DNA of 64,000 bases, taken from Streptomyces deccanensis. Lineage in GTDB: Bacteria; Actinomycetota; Actinomycetes; Streptomycetales; Streptomycetaceae. A model generated the notes under the pieces. It was not told the DNA's origin and searched no databases. It saw only the letters and a list, made by a program, of their open reading frames with translations. This document shows, piece by piece, positions 29,603-38,108 of the stretch. The position numbers were made by a program, and so were the translations under genes. Location of the stretch: assembly GCF_022385335.1 (NCBI RefSeq), contig NZ_CP092431.1, positions 8,742,001 through 8,806,000 on the forward strand. The letters run 5' to 3'. Numbering within the stretch: position 1 is the stretch's first letter; each line of letters starts with the position of its first letter.

Positions 29603-31030
29603 CTAGGAGCCCGCTCCCAGCACCGCCCTGCGTTCATCGTCCGTCAGGGGCGGTTCCGTCAAAGGGGGTTTGAGCGGACCGCGCAGCACGGCGAGGACGA
29701 CCTCCGGCCGGACGAGGGCGCTGATCGGCGCGGTGAGGGTGACCACGCCGAGGTACGGCCTGAAGGCCAGGGGCCGGCCGAGCGCGGTCCGCATCAGCCG
29801 CTCCACATAGCGTCCGAAGAGCCTCTGGGCCGCGTTCGGCCGCTTGCCGATGGCCTCCGGGTACCGGATGTCCGTGCCGGTGGCCAGCTCCCAGGCCAGG
29901 GACACCGGCTTCGCCACGGCCCTCTGCACCCGGCGCGCCAGCCCCGGCGCCGTGAGGCCGAGCGCCGCGACCCGTTCCCGCAGCGCGAGGGCGCTCTGCG
30001 CGGCGACCGACATGCCGTGGCCGTAGATCGGGTTGTACGTGGCGACCGAGTCGCCGATCGCGACGAAGCCGTCGGGCCAGCCGGACACCTTCTCGAAGAA
30101 GCGCCGCCGGTTGATCGTGCTGCGGGTGACCACGACGTCCGTCAGGGGCTCGGCGCGGGAGATCAGCTCGCCCACGACGGGATGCCGGACGTCGTCCCGG
30201 GCGAACGGCTCGAACTCCTCGGCACGGGCGGTCGGTTGCCCCCCTCGGGTGCCCGACAGCGTCACCAGCCACCGCCCGTCCTCGATGGGCACGAGCGTCG
30301 CGCTGCGCCCCGGCACCGGCTGCGACCCGTCCGGCTGCACATTGACCACCGGGAACTCCTCGGTGCCCGCCGGCGCACGGAAGATCCGGCTCGCGTACAC
30401 GAGCCCGGAGTCGACCTCCTCCATCGGCGCGGGCGCCACCCCGAGCGCGTCGAGCCAGGCCGTGCCCCGCGAACCGCGCCCGGCGGCGTCCACCACGAGA
30501 TCGGCCGTGAGCACCCGTTCCTCACCGTCGGCGGAGGAGACCCGGATCCCCGTCACCCGGGAGGCGTCGCCCGCCAGGCCCAGGATCTCGGTGCGGTCCA
30601 GCACGGTGACGCGGTCGTCGGCGACGAGCCGGTCACGGACGACCGACTCCAGCAGATCGCGACTGCACGCGATCATGAACTCCATCTCCGGCCAGCGGCG
30701 CAGCCAGCCCTGCGGCGACAGGGACACCAGCCCGGTCGGCAACGGGATGCGCCGGGCGCCGGCGGCCACCCAGGCGTCGGTGACACCCGGCAGCAACTCC
30801 TCCATCGCCCGGGCCCCGCCGGACCACAGCAGATGGGCGTGCCGGGCCTGCGGCACGCCCTTGCGGGGCTCCGGCCCCTCGGGCAGCGCGTCGCGTTCGA
30901 CGACGGTGACCTCGGCGTGGTCGCGCAGCGCGGCGGCGGCCAGCAGGCCGGCCAGGCCCGCGCCGACGACGACGGCACGCCGGGGAGTCGTGCTCGCGCT
31001 GTCGTGCGGGCCGCTAACGGGTTCTCTCAT
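29603..31030 (-). CDS. FAD-dependent oxidoreductase (monooxygenase-like)
   Basis: The 475-residue protein has the dinucleotide motif GAGLAGL at 23-29 and VVERD at the end of the second beta strand. The FAD-ribityl motif is FVAIGDSVATYNPIYGHGMS (~320-340), with DAAGRGSRG near 180. This matches the group that includes geranylgeranyl-reductase-like and aromatic hydroxylase flavoproteins. No signal peptide is seen. Its start overlaps the stop of the membrane-protein gene by 17 bp, so they are one transcript with the HExxH peptidase and HTH genes upstream. The natural substrate is unknown; the prenyl synthase nearby makes a terpenoid possible. Confidence 0.82.
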   Translation of the reverse strand: MREPVSGPHDSASTTPRRAVVVGAGLAGLLAAAALRDHAEVTVVERDALPEGPEPRKGVPQARHAHLLWSGGARAMEELLPGVTDAWVAAGARRIPLPTGLVSLSPQGWLRRWPEMEFMIACSRDLLESVVRDRLVADDRVTVLDRTEILGLAGDASRVTGIRVSSADGEERVLTADLVVDAAGRGSRGTAWLDALGVAPAPMEEVDSGLVYASRIFRAPAGTEEFPVVNVQPDGSQPVPGRSATLVPIEDGRWLVTLSGTRGGQPTARAEEFEPFARDDVRHPVVGELISRAEPLTDVVVTRSTINRRRFFEKVSGWPDGFVAIGDSVATYNPIYGHGMSVAAQSALALRERVAALGLTAPGLARRVQRAVAKPVSLAWELATGTDIRYPEAIGKRPNAAQRLFGRYVERLMRTALGRPLAFRPYLGVVTLTAPISALVRPEVVLAVLRGPLKPPLTEPPLTDDERRAVLGAGS

Positions 31031-32222
31031 GGAAGTCGCTTCCTGACCTGGTCGCGGCGGCCCATTCGCGGGCGGCCGCTACGACGGGTGACTGACGCAG
31101 GGCGATGGACATCCGTACGAGATCACGGGGGTTCTCGGCCGGCGGGGCGGGGGCGTCGGCCGGGGCCGAGCTGATGACCCGGCCCTCCGGGTCGTCCGCC
31201 TTCGCCCGCACCGCCGCCGTCACCATCGCCGCGTCGGCCTCGGCCCGCGCCTGGACGGGCTCGGAGCCCGACGCGACGGCCGCGTCGTAGGCCTTGGCCC
31301 GCACCGCGGAGTCGAAGTACGGGTACAGGCTGAGCATGCCGTCGTGGATGTCGGACTCGCGCTGGGTCATCTGCAGCCGGGCCGGCGCCCACCAGGAGAT
31401 CCGCACCTCGTGGCTGGCCTGGGCCCAGACGGGGCGCAGTTCCCGCCAGAGCGGGCCGAGCCGGCGGTACATGGACCAGATGGTCCAGGAGTCGCCGAGG
31501 CGCTCGCCGGCCAGCGGCAGACAGAAGCCGACCGCGCAGACCTGCGCGCCGACCGACGACAGCACGGGCGCCACGTACGTGCTCAGATAGTCCAGGTCGC
31601 CGCCCTGCCAGCGGGCCACCACGGCGATCAGCTTGACCCCCGCGAACGGGACGTTGAGCAGGAAGCCGAACGCGATGATCAGCAGCCCGGCGCGCAGCCA
31701 GCCGCGCACCTGGAGCGCCCACCGCCAGCACATCACGTTCATGGCGAGGCCCGCGACCATGAACCCGGTCAGGTACAGCACGATCATCTCGCGCAGGAAC
31801 GGGGAGTTGGCGTAGTACGTGTCGAAGTCCCGCACCCGCTCCACGGGGGCGTCGCCGAGCACGAACAGCGTCACGATCGCCGCGCACACCGCGCCGTACC
31901 CGGCGATCCAGCGGCGCGAGAGGCGACGGGTCGTCTCGGCCGGGCCGCCCCGCCAGTTGGTGATCAGCACCAGACAGGAGCCGCTGAACGCGCTCAGCAG
32001 CAGATAGACCACGGCGGCCGAGACGTTGGTGACGCCGGTGACGCGGTTGAGCTCGACGATCGTCGGCGGCGCGGCGAAGCAGAAGACCAGGGCGGCCAGC
32101 GTCATCAGCGCGCACACGGATCTGATCAGCGGATCGCCCCAGTTCCGCAGCAGCGCGGGCGTCTTGAGGGCGAGCGCGATCGTCATCGCGACGGCCGGAA
32201 TGTAGTAGCTGGACCCGTCCAT
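31014..32222 (-). CDS. Multi-pass membrane protein, MAB_1171c/DUF6545-like
   Basis: The 402-residue product starts with about seven hydrophobic segments in the first 245 residues (YYIPAVAMTIALALKT, LMTLAALVFCFAAPP, VVYLLLSAFSGSCLVLITNW and so on). A soluble C-terminal ~150 residues follows, beginning MYRRLGPLWRELRPVW. This layout matches the actinobacterial family named MAB_1171c putative transporters, whose function is not established. Position between an HExxH peptidase gene and an FAD oxidoreductase is a gene order I recall from other Streptomyces. It might sense or move the ligand that controls the module. Confidence 0.72.
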   Translation of the reverse strand: MDGSSYYIPAVAMTIALALKTPALLRNWGDPLIRSVCALMTLAALVFCFAAPPTIVELNRVTGVTNVSAAVVYLLLSAFSGSCLVLITNWRGGPAETTRRLSRRWIAGYGAVCAAIVTLFVLGDAPVERVRDFDTYYANSPFLREMIVLYLTGFMVAGLAMNVMCWRWALQVRGWLRAGLLIIAFGFLLNVPFAGVKLIAVVARWQGGDLDYLSTYVAPVLSSVGAQVCAVGFCLPLAGERLGDSWTIWSMYRRLGPLWRELRPVWAQASHEVRISWWAPARLQMTQRESDIHDGMLSLYPYFDSAVRAKAYDAAVASGSEPVQARAEADAAMVTAAVRAKADDPEGRVISSAPADAPAPPAENPRDLVRMSIALRQSPVVAAAREWAAATRSGSDFHERTR

Positions 32223-32267
32223 GGCTTCGGTGTTCTCGGTCTCGGCGTCTCGGCGTTCCGGGGCCGC

Positions 32268-32816
32268 TCAGCCCTGCGGCCCGCGGTAGCCGAGCGAGGC
32301 GCCGATACGGCCCGCCAGGTGATCGCGGCGCACCGGCCCGCGCAGCGCCGAACCGGCCAGCCAGGTACGGCACTTGCTGGCCAGCAGCAGTCCGAAGCTC
32401 TCGGCGTCCTGTTCGTCGGACAGGTCGAAGCGGGTCCGGGCGGCGACTCGCAGCACGGTCTCCCGCAGATCGGCGTCCTGGCTCAATAAGCGCGCGGCGA
32501 CGGCGGCACCGTCCACGTGCTGACCGCAGTGCCCCGCCTGCATGTGCCACAGCTCGTGGCCGAGGATCACCAACTGGTGGTCGGGTGCGGTGCGTTCCTC
32601 GATGACGACCAGGTCCTGTTCGGCCATGTCCAGCCACAGCCCACTGGCCGTACCGGGCGGGAAGGCGGCGGTGCGGTAGTGGACGGGGCGGCCGCGGCGT
32701 CTGCTCATGGCGTCGCACAGGGCGCTGTAGAGGTCGGCGGGGTCCGCCGGTGCCGGCAGGGTGAGTTCGCCGACCAACTCGCCGCACAGGCGGCGCATTT
32801 CCTTTCCGATGCCCAC
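32268..32816 (-). CDS. HExxH metallopeptidase-like protein (ImmA/IrrE type)
   Basis: GTG at 32816 with GGGGGAG 4 bp before gives 182 residues. ILGHELWHMQAGH at residues 85-97 is a zinc-peptidase HExxH motif (His87, Glu88, His91). A following acidic/serine-rich helix (DEQDAESFGLLLASKC) may supply the third ligand. Such small proteins next to HTH regulators are often named toxin components, but ImmA and IrrE cut the partner repressor. The gene begins 13 bp after the HTH stop, so a peptidase-repressor pair is likely. Cleavage is inferred. Confidence 0.78.
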   Translation of the reverse strand: MGIGKEMRRLCGELVGELTLPAPADPADLYSALCDAMSRRRGRPVHYRTAAFPPGTASGLWLDMAEQDLVVIEERTAPDHQLVILGHELWHMQAGHCGQHVDGAAVAARLLSQDADLRETVLRVAARTRFDLSDEQDAESFGLLLASKCRTWLAGSALRGPVRRDHLAGRIGASLGYRGPQG

Positions 32817-32829
32817 AGATCTCCCCCGG

Positions 32830-33486
32830 TCAGGACTCGGGCCGCTTGACGCTCTCCAGCAGCATGTCCAACCACTCCGCGACCTTGTCGCGGTGCTGGT
32901 CGGTGGGCAGCTGCGCCGCCCGCCAGGCGATGGAACGCACACCGTGGTTCTGGAGCAGCCGCTGCAGAGGGTCGTCCGCGGCCTCGGCCGCCGCCCGCTC
33001 GCGGTCGGCGAGCTGCTGGAGGAGCTCCTGCTCGGTCCGCATCAGGGCGCTCGCCAGCGCCTCGGGATCCTCGGCGGTGAGGAAACCGGCGTGCACTCTG
33101 AAGAAGCGCTGGATGGCGTCGCAGTGCTCCATCGTGGGACGCCGGTCCCCGTTGATCAGGGCACCCGCCTGCTGGCGCGACATGCCCGCGCCGTCGGCGA
33201 TCTCCTGCTGGGTGTACTTGCGGCCGTTGGGCTTGAGCCGGGTGCGTCGCAGCAGGTCGAGGCGTTGCAGAAAGCGGGCCTGGACGTCCGGCTCACCGGC
33301 GCGCCGGCCGCTCAGCAGGGCCTTCACGACCGGCTCCGGCACACCCGACGCCACCGAGAGCCGCCGGGTGTCGAAGACCTCCGCGTGCCCCACGCGCAAC
33401 TTGTCCGCCAGCGCGGTGACACGGGCCACGACGGCCGGCAGCAGAACCGTCGCCGCGGCGTCCGGAACCTCGAAGCCATCCGTCAC
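32830..33486 (-). CDS. XRE-like helix-turn-helix regulator paired with a peptidase
   Basis: GTG at 33486 is preceded by GGAG at 8 bp; the product is 218 residues. A Cro/C1-type HTH is at about 88-130 (YTQQEIADGAGMSRQQAGAL, then INGDRRPT). Residues 15-85 form another helical region with a second HTH-like pattern (RLSVASGVPEPVVKALLSG). The C-terminal part is highly charged and helical (EQELLQQLADRERAAAEAAD). It is the first gene of the peptidase/membrane/FAD run and divergent from the MmyB-domain gene. It probably represses its own promoter at the palindrome 33629-33650. Confidence 0.78.
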   Translation of the reverse strand: MTDGFEVPDAAATVLLPAVVARVTALADKLRVGHAEVFDTRRLSVASGVPEPVVKALLSGRRAGEPDVQARFLQRLDLLRRTRLKPNGRKYTQQEIADGAGMSRQQAGALINGDRRPTMEHCDAIQRFFRVHAGFLTAEDPEALASALMRTEQELLQQLADRERAAAEAADDPLQRLLQNHGVRSIAWRAAQLPTDQHRDKVAEWLDMLLESVKRPES

Positions 33487-33628
33487 CGACAGATCTCCTA
33501 CGTCTCTCTCAGGCCAATTTCGCGGTACTGCGGAATCCGTGGATCCAAGCCTGGCGCGAGACCCTGGTCCCGGCAAGTACACCGTGAACTGCGGGGAGAC
33601 TAGCGGTTCGGTCGAACTCACATCCAGG

Positions 33629-33650
33629 TCTCGCCACAACTGTGGCGAGA
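33629..33650. promoter_or_regulatory. Perfect palindrome in the HTH/MmyB divergent gap
   Basis: Two perfect 10-bp arms (tctcgccaca and its complement, 33629-33638 and 33641-33650) flank a 2-base centre. It lies 143 bp before the HTH start and 111 bp before the MmyB-domain start, in a 274-bp gap. The symmetry and spacing suit a dimeric HTH repressor controlling both directions. Confidence 0.65.
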
Positions 33651-33760
33651 TTCAGCCGTCAACCGTCGCCGAATGCCACGATAGTTGACACGCCTCCGTC
33701 CAGGGCAGGAGGATCAAGGAGCCGCGTGAAGGCCGCATAGGCAAGAGGGGTGACCTCCCG

Positions 33761-34444
33761 ATGGCATATCAGGCAGGAGGGCAGCGGTCGGTACCGCGGC
33801 CCGTCCCCGACACTCTCGAAGCCCAGGAAGCACAGGCATACCTCCAGGACTACGCCGTACTGCTGGATTCCGTCCTGTTCCCGTCCGTCGTCCTCGACCA
33901 CCGCTGGGACGTCGTCCTGAGCAACGCCGCGTTCCGGGCGCTCTTCACCGGCGTGGGACCCCACCCGACGGCCATGCCGGACGACAACTTCCTCCGCTTC
34001 GTGCTCTTCCACCCGGACGCCGCCACCGTCCTCGGTGACCACGAGTCCAGCTGGTGCCTGCCGATGCTCGCCCACTTCGCCGCCGCCGTGGAACGCCACC
34101 CCCAGGACCGGGGCCTGCAGTCCATCCGCCGCGAGATCGCCCAGGACCCCATCATGGACGCCGCCTACCGCCACGGACTGCCGCACTGGCTGCGCACCGT
34201 CGGCCCCGGCGCCGGCCGGCACGACGGCGCCGTGCGCCCCGTGGTCCACCCCGATCCGCGCTGGGGCGCCACCCTCTGCCGGGTCGTCGGCGAGAGCCCC
34301 GACGCCCTCCACGACCTCGGCTACCACCGGATGACCCTCGTCCTGCGCGAAGTGGGCCGCCCGACCGACCCCGCCCGCAGGGCCCGCCGGCCCCGCCGCG
34401 CCGCATCGACCCACCTGAGCGTGGTGCCCTCCCCCGAGAGGTGA
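33761..34444 (+). CDS. Stand-alone MmyB-like ligand-binding domain protein
   Basis: The 227-residue protein matches the PAS-like ligand-binding domain normally found after an XRE HTH in MmyB regulators. It has LLDSVLFPSVVLDHRWDVVL, SNAAFRALF, then NFLRFVLFHPDAATVLGDHE, and LPHWLRTVGP in mid-protein. No helix-turn-helix precedes it and no in-frame upstream start with a ribosome site was found. The C-terminal tail is basic (PARRARRPRRAAS). It is divergent from a separate HTH gene, so the two could act as a split MmyB-type regulator. That is inference. Confidence 0.72.
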   Translation: MAYQAGGQRSVPRPVPDTLEAQEAQAYLQDYAVLLDSVLFPSVVLDHRWDVVLSNAAFRALFTGVGPHPTAMPDDNFLRFVLFHPDAATVLGDHESSWCLPMLAHFAAAVERHPQDRGLQSIRREIAQDPIMDAAYRHGLPHWLRTVGPGAGRHDGAVRPVVHPDPRWGATLCRVVGESPDALHDLGYHRMTLVLREVGRPTDPARRARRPRRAASTHLSVVPSPER

Positions 34445-34453
34445 GGGACACCC

Positions 34454-34496
34454 CCTCCGGCGCCGCCGGCGTTCAGGTCGCCGACGGCGCCGGAGG
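34454..34496. terminator. Bidirectional terminator hairpin
   Basis: Arms 34454-34471 and 34479-34496 form an 18-bp G/C stem with one mismatch and a 7-base loop. It fills most of the gap between the convergent MmyB-domain gene (ends 34444) and the ABC ATPase gene (ends 34497) and touches the latter's stop. Confidence 0.75.
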
Positions 34497-35292
34497 TCAA
34501 CCCTTGTCCACGACGACCCCCCGTTTGGCCGCCTGGATCTGCTCGTACACCTGGGTGCGCAGTTCCGCGAAGCGCGGTGCCACCCGCGTGTGCAACTGGT
34601 CGCGCTCCGCCGGGAGATCGATCGTCAGCCGCTCCTGGACGACCGTGGGGGGGGGCGGAAAGCACCAGGACACGCTCGCCCAGGTAGACGGCTTCGTCGA
34701 TGTCGTGGGTGACGAAGAGGATCGTGATCCCCCGCTCCCGCCACAGCACCCGTACCAGGTCCTCCAGCTCGGCACGGGTCTGGGCGTCGACCGCCGCGAA
34801 CGGCTCGTCCATCAGCAGGATCTCCGGCTCGTACGCCAGCGCGCGGGCGATGGCCACGCGCTGCTGCATGCCCCCGGACAACTGCCACGGGTACGCGCCC
34901 GCGGCGTCGGACAGACCGACCGAGGCGAGCGCGTCGTCCACCAGCCCGCGCCGCCGCTCCCTGCCGAACCTCTTCTGCTTGAGCGGCAGTTCGACGTTGT
35001 CGCGGACCCGCATCCAGGGGAAGAGACTGCGCCCGTACTCCTGGAAGACGACCGCCATGCCCGGCGGTGGCCCCTCCACCGGCCGTCCCCCCAGACGGAC
35101 TTCACCCGCCGTCGGCCGCAGCAGCCCGGCCACGCACTTCAGCAGGGTCGTCTTGCCGCAGCCCGACGGGCCCACCAGACAGACCAGTTCACCCCGGTCG
35201 ACGGTGAAGGTGAGGTCCCGCACCGCCTCCACCCGTCGCCCCGCACCCTCGTAGACCTTCTTCAGGCCCGCCACGTCAAGCAAGGCGTGCAT
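34497..35292 (-). pseudogene. Sulfonate/nitrate-type ABC ATPase, one-base frameshift near C-terminus
   Basis: From ATG 35292 the protein has Walker A GPSGCGKTT, Q-loop VFQEYGRSLFPW, signature LSGGMQQRVAIARAL, Walker B ILLMDEPFAAVD and H-loop VTHDIDEAV, a complete SsuB/TauB-type nucleotide-binding domain. After VLVLSAPP the frame breaks in a run of nine C on the coding strand (34647-34655 on plus). The matching C-terminus (TVVQERLTIDLPAERDQ to VVVDKG, stop 34497) is in the other frame. Eight C would give a normal 264-residue protein. As read, translation runs on to 34321 with an alien tail. The ATPase core is intact, so activity could survive. An assembly error or a variable tract are both possible. 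Confidence 0.82.
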
Positions 35293-35318
35293 CGCCTGCC
35301 GCCCCTTCTCGAGTTCCA

Positions 35319-36095
35319 CTACGACCGCCGGGAGGACGCGCGCAGACCGTGGTACCAGCCGAGCACGCGCCGCTCGACCAGCCGGAAGACGACGGACAGC
35401 ATGAACCCCAGCAGACCGAGGACGAGGATGCCGGTCCACATGTCGGGGATCGCGAAACCGCGCTGGAACTGGACGATGGTGTGGCCCAGTCCGTTGCTGG
35501 ACGCGGTCATCTCGCTGATGACCATCAGGATGATGCCGACGGACAGCGCCTGGCGCAGCCCCGCGAAGATCTGCGGGCTCGCCGAACGCAGCACGACGTG
35601 CCGCAGCCGCGCCGCGCCCGTGATGCCGTACGACCGGGCCGTCTCCGCCATCACCGAGTCCACCGCGCGCACGCCCTCGACCGTGTTGAGCAGGACCGGC
35701 CAGACGCAGCCGCTCGCGATCACGGCGATCTTCATCGTGTCGCCGATGCCCGCGAACAGCATGATGACCGGGACGAGCACCGGCGGCGGCACCGCCCGCA
35801 GGAACTCCAGGACCGGTTCGCAGACCGCCCGCACCCGCCGGTAGGAGCCGATGACCGTGCCGAGCGCCACACCGACGACCGCCGCCAGGGCGTAACCGGC
35901 GGTCAGCCGCAGCAGGCTCGGCAGGACGTCGGCGCGCAGCCGCTCGGCCGTCCAGACGTCCGGGAAGGTGTCGAGGATCGTGCGCAGCGGCGGCCAGTAC
36001 ACATCGGTGCTGTCGTCCGACGCGAGCCACCACACGGCGACCAGGACGAGGGGGAGGGCGACGACGAACAGCAGCCGGAGCAGGACACGGCTCAC
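35319..36095 (-). CDS. ABC transporter permease (SsuC/TauC type)
   Basis: GTG at 36095 follows GGAGG by 7 bp and gives 258 residues. Six membrane segments and the EAA loop AETARSYGITGAARLRHVVL place it in the sulfonate/nitrate/taurine permease family. The start overlaps the preceding permease stop by 4 bp. Two different permeases in one operon suggest a heterodimeric channel. Confidence 0.88.
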   Translation of the reverse strand: MSRVLLRLLFVVALPLVLVAVWWLASDDSTDVYWPPLRTILDTFPDVWTAERLRADVLPSLLRLTAGYALAAVVGVALGTVIGSYRRVRAVCEPVLEFLRAVPPPVLVPVIMLFAGIGDTMKIAVIASGCVWPVLLNTVEGVRAVDSVMAETARSYGITGAARLRHVVLRSASPQIFAGLRQALSVGIILMVISEMTASSNGLGHTIVQFQRGFAIPDMWTGILVLGLLGFMLSVVFRLVERRVLGWYHGLRASSRRS

Positions 36096-36865
36096 ACCGC
36101 CACCTCCCCGCGCACCGACTGGTGCCAGGCCAGCGCCCGCCGCTCCACCGTCCGCGCCCCCACGTTGATCAGCAGCCCCAGCAGTCCGGTGACCACCACC
36201 AGGGCGTACATCTCCGGCACCGCCTGCGAGGTCTGCGCGACCGCGATGCGCTGCCCCAACCCCGGTGCGCCGATGACCAGTTCGGCGGTCACGGCGAGGA
36301 TGAGGGCCACGGCGGCGGCCAGCCGGACGCCCGTCATGACGTACGGCAGGGCGGTGGGCCACAGCACATGGCGGATCCGCGCCCAGGTGCCGAGGCCGTA
36401 GGAGCGGGCGGTCTCCTCCGCGACCGGGTCGACGTCCTGGACGCCGTACAGCGTCTGGATGAGGATCTGCCAGAAGGACGCGTAGACCACCAGCAGCAGC
36501 ACCGACCGCAGCTCGGTGCCGTACAGCAGGACCGCGAGGGGGATCAGGGCGACCGAGGGGATCGGGCGCAGGAACTCGATCGTGGAGGACGTCGCCTCGC
36601 GCAGATACGGCACGACGGCGATGACGACCCCCACCGCGATCCCGGCCGTGACGGCGATCAGCAGCCCCACCGCCCAGCCGGTGAGGGTGTCGCCGAGCGC
36701 CGTCCAGAAAGTTCCGTCGGCGAACTCGGTGCCGAGCGCGCCCGCGACCCGGCTGACCGGCGGCAGGAAGTCGTCCTCGACGACGCCGAGCCGCGGGACC
36801 GCCTCCCACAGGGCGAGGAATCCGGCGAGGCCCGCCGCGCCGAGGACGGCGTGGGAACCCCTCAC
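36092..36865 (-). CDS. ABC transporter permease (SsuC/TauC type), second subunit
   Basis: The 257-residue product starts at GTG 36865, overlapping the binding-protein stop by 4 bp. It has six membrane segments and the EAA loop EETARSYGLGTWARIRHVLW. It is clearly related to the downstream permease, consistent with an ancient duplication and a two-permease importer. Confidence 0.88.
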   Translation of the reverse strand: MRGSHAVLGAAGLAGFLALWEAVPRLGVVEDDFLPPVSRVAGALGTEFADGTFWTALGDTLTGWAVGLLIAVTAGIAVGVVIAVVPYLREATSSTIEFLRPIPSVALIPLAVLLYGTELRSVLLLVVYASFWQILIQTLYGVQDVDPVAEETARSYGLGTWARIRHVLWPTALPYVMTGVRLAAAVALILAVTAELVIGAPGLGQRIAVAQTSQAVPEMYALVVVTGLLGLLINVGARTVERRALAWHQSVRGEVAV

Positions 36866-37845
36866 GGCAGCAGCTCGTCCAGGTCCGGGGACTTCTCGAA
36901 CAGGCCGTCGCGCTGCCCCAGTTCGGCCAGCCGCTCGATCGACGCCCGGTCCGGCTCGGCGGGCCAGCGGGGCAGGACGACCGTCTCCAGCAGGCTCTCG
37001 GGAATCTTCGTGTACGTGGTGATGATCTCCCGTACCTCGTCGGGGTGTTCGTCGGCGTACGCCAGCGACTCGGCCGTGGCCTCCTGGAACTTCTTCACCA
37101 ACTCCGGGTTCTTCCGCGCGTACTCCTGGGAGGTGAAGTACATGGCCACGGTGAGGTCGGGGGACACGTCGACGAAGTTCGACGCGAGGACCGTGCCGCC
37201 CTGGGACTTGATGGTGGCGAGCGCGGGCTCCACCACACAGGCCGCGTCGACCTGCCCTTTGGACAGGGCCGCCGGCATCTGGTCGAAGGGCATCTCCACG
37301 TACTCGACCTTCGACGGGTCGCCGCCGTCCTTGCGGACCGACTCGTTGACCGAGGTGTCGCAGATGTTGCCGAGGGTGTTCGCCGCGACCTTCTTCCCCT
37401 CCAGGTCCTTGGCGGACTTCAGGGGGCTGCCCTTCGGGACGGCGATCTCCGCGAAGTCGGCGCCCGCCTTCCCGGTGGAGGCGACCCCGTTCACCACGGC
37501 CTCGACCGGCATGTTCTTGGACCGGGCGACCAGCAGGGAGGTCATGTTGCTGAAGCCGAAGTCGAACTGGCCGGAGACGACACCGGGCACGATCGCCGCC
37601 CCGCCCTGGGCGAGCGTGGGCTCCAGCTTCAGCCCGCGCTCGCCGTAGAAGCCCTTCTTCTCACCCAGGTACAGGGGAGCGACGTCGATGATGGGGATGA
37701 CACCGAGCTTGAGGGTGGTGGTGCCGCCGGACGCCGAACCTCCGCCGTCCGAACCGGAGTCCGACGAGCCGGAGTCGGACGAACCGCAGCCGGTCGCGGC
37801 GGTGCATAAGATCCCGGCCGCGAGGCCGATGAGCAGACGACGCAT
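36862..37845 (-). CDS. ABC substrate-binding lipoprotein (NMT1/SsuA type)
   Basis: ATG at 37845 gives 327 residues with a signal peptide and lipobox ending at Cys20 (TAATGC), followed by a Ser/Gly/Asp linker. The mature part has the SsuA/NMT1 pattern: LKLGVIPIIDVAPLYLGEKK, VSGQFDFGFSNMTSLLVARS, and GKKVAANTLGNICDTSV. This family binds sulfonates, nitrate, thiamine precursors or aromatic acids. The frame continues to 37968 but that extension has no ribosome site and precedes the signal peptide. The Rieske oxygenase genes upstream make an aromatic or sulfonated substrate plausible. Confidence 0.87.
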   Translation of the reverse strand: MRRLLIGLAAGILCTAATGCGSSDSGSSDSGSDGGGSASGGTTTLKLGVIPIIDVAPLYLGEKKGFYGERGLKLEPTLAQGGAAIVPGVVSGQFDFGFSNMTSLLVARSKNMPVEAVVNGVASTGKAGADFAEIAVPKGSPLKSAKDLEGKKVAANTLGNICDTSVNESVRKDGGDPSKVEYVEMPFDQMPAALSKGQVDAACVVEPALATIKSQGGTVLASNFVDVSPDLTVAMYFTSQEYARKNPELVKKFQEATAESLAYADEHPDEVREIITTYTKIPESLLETVVLPRWPAEPDRASIERLAELGQRDGLFEKSPDLDELLP

Positions 37846-37890
37846 GACTCCCCCTGATGGAACCGCGCTTCGACGGGTTACCTCGACATG

Positions 37891-37953
37891 CTGTGCGCAC
37901 ACCGCACAGAAGTGCTCAGCGGGAAGGTAGAACGCCGTCGGTTGCGGGTCAAT
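37891..37953 (-). promoter_or_regulatory. Promoter and operator of the ABC importer operon
   Basis: On the minus strand TTGACC (37947-37952) and TACCTT (37924-37929) are 17 bp apart. Fifteen bp downstream of the -10 box is the inverted repeat ctgtgcg-N5-cgcacag (37891-37909). A further inverted repeat (gccgtgc-tgc-gcacggc, 37955-37971) lies just upstream of the -35 box. Repressor control is likely; the regulator is not identified. Confidence 0.55.
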
Positions 37954-38108
37954 GGCCGTGCTGCGCACGGCGGTTGACAGTCGCTGCTCGATCCCGAGCG
38001 GTGCGGCGCGGCCGGCGACCGCACTTTGTGAGGCCTGAGCCGGGGTGCCCCGGCCGGGCCGGGCCGACGCCGGGGGTCACGGCTCGCGCCCGGCCCGCGC
38101 CACCGCCA

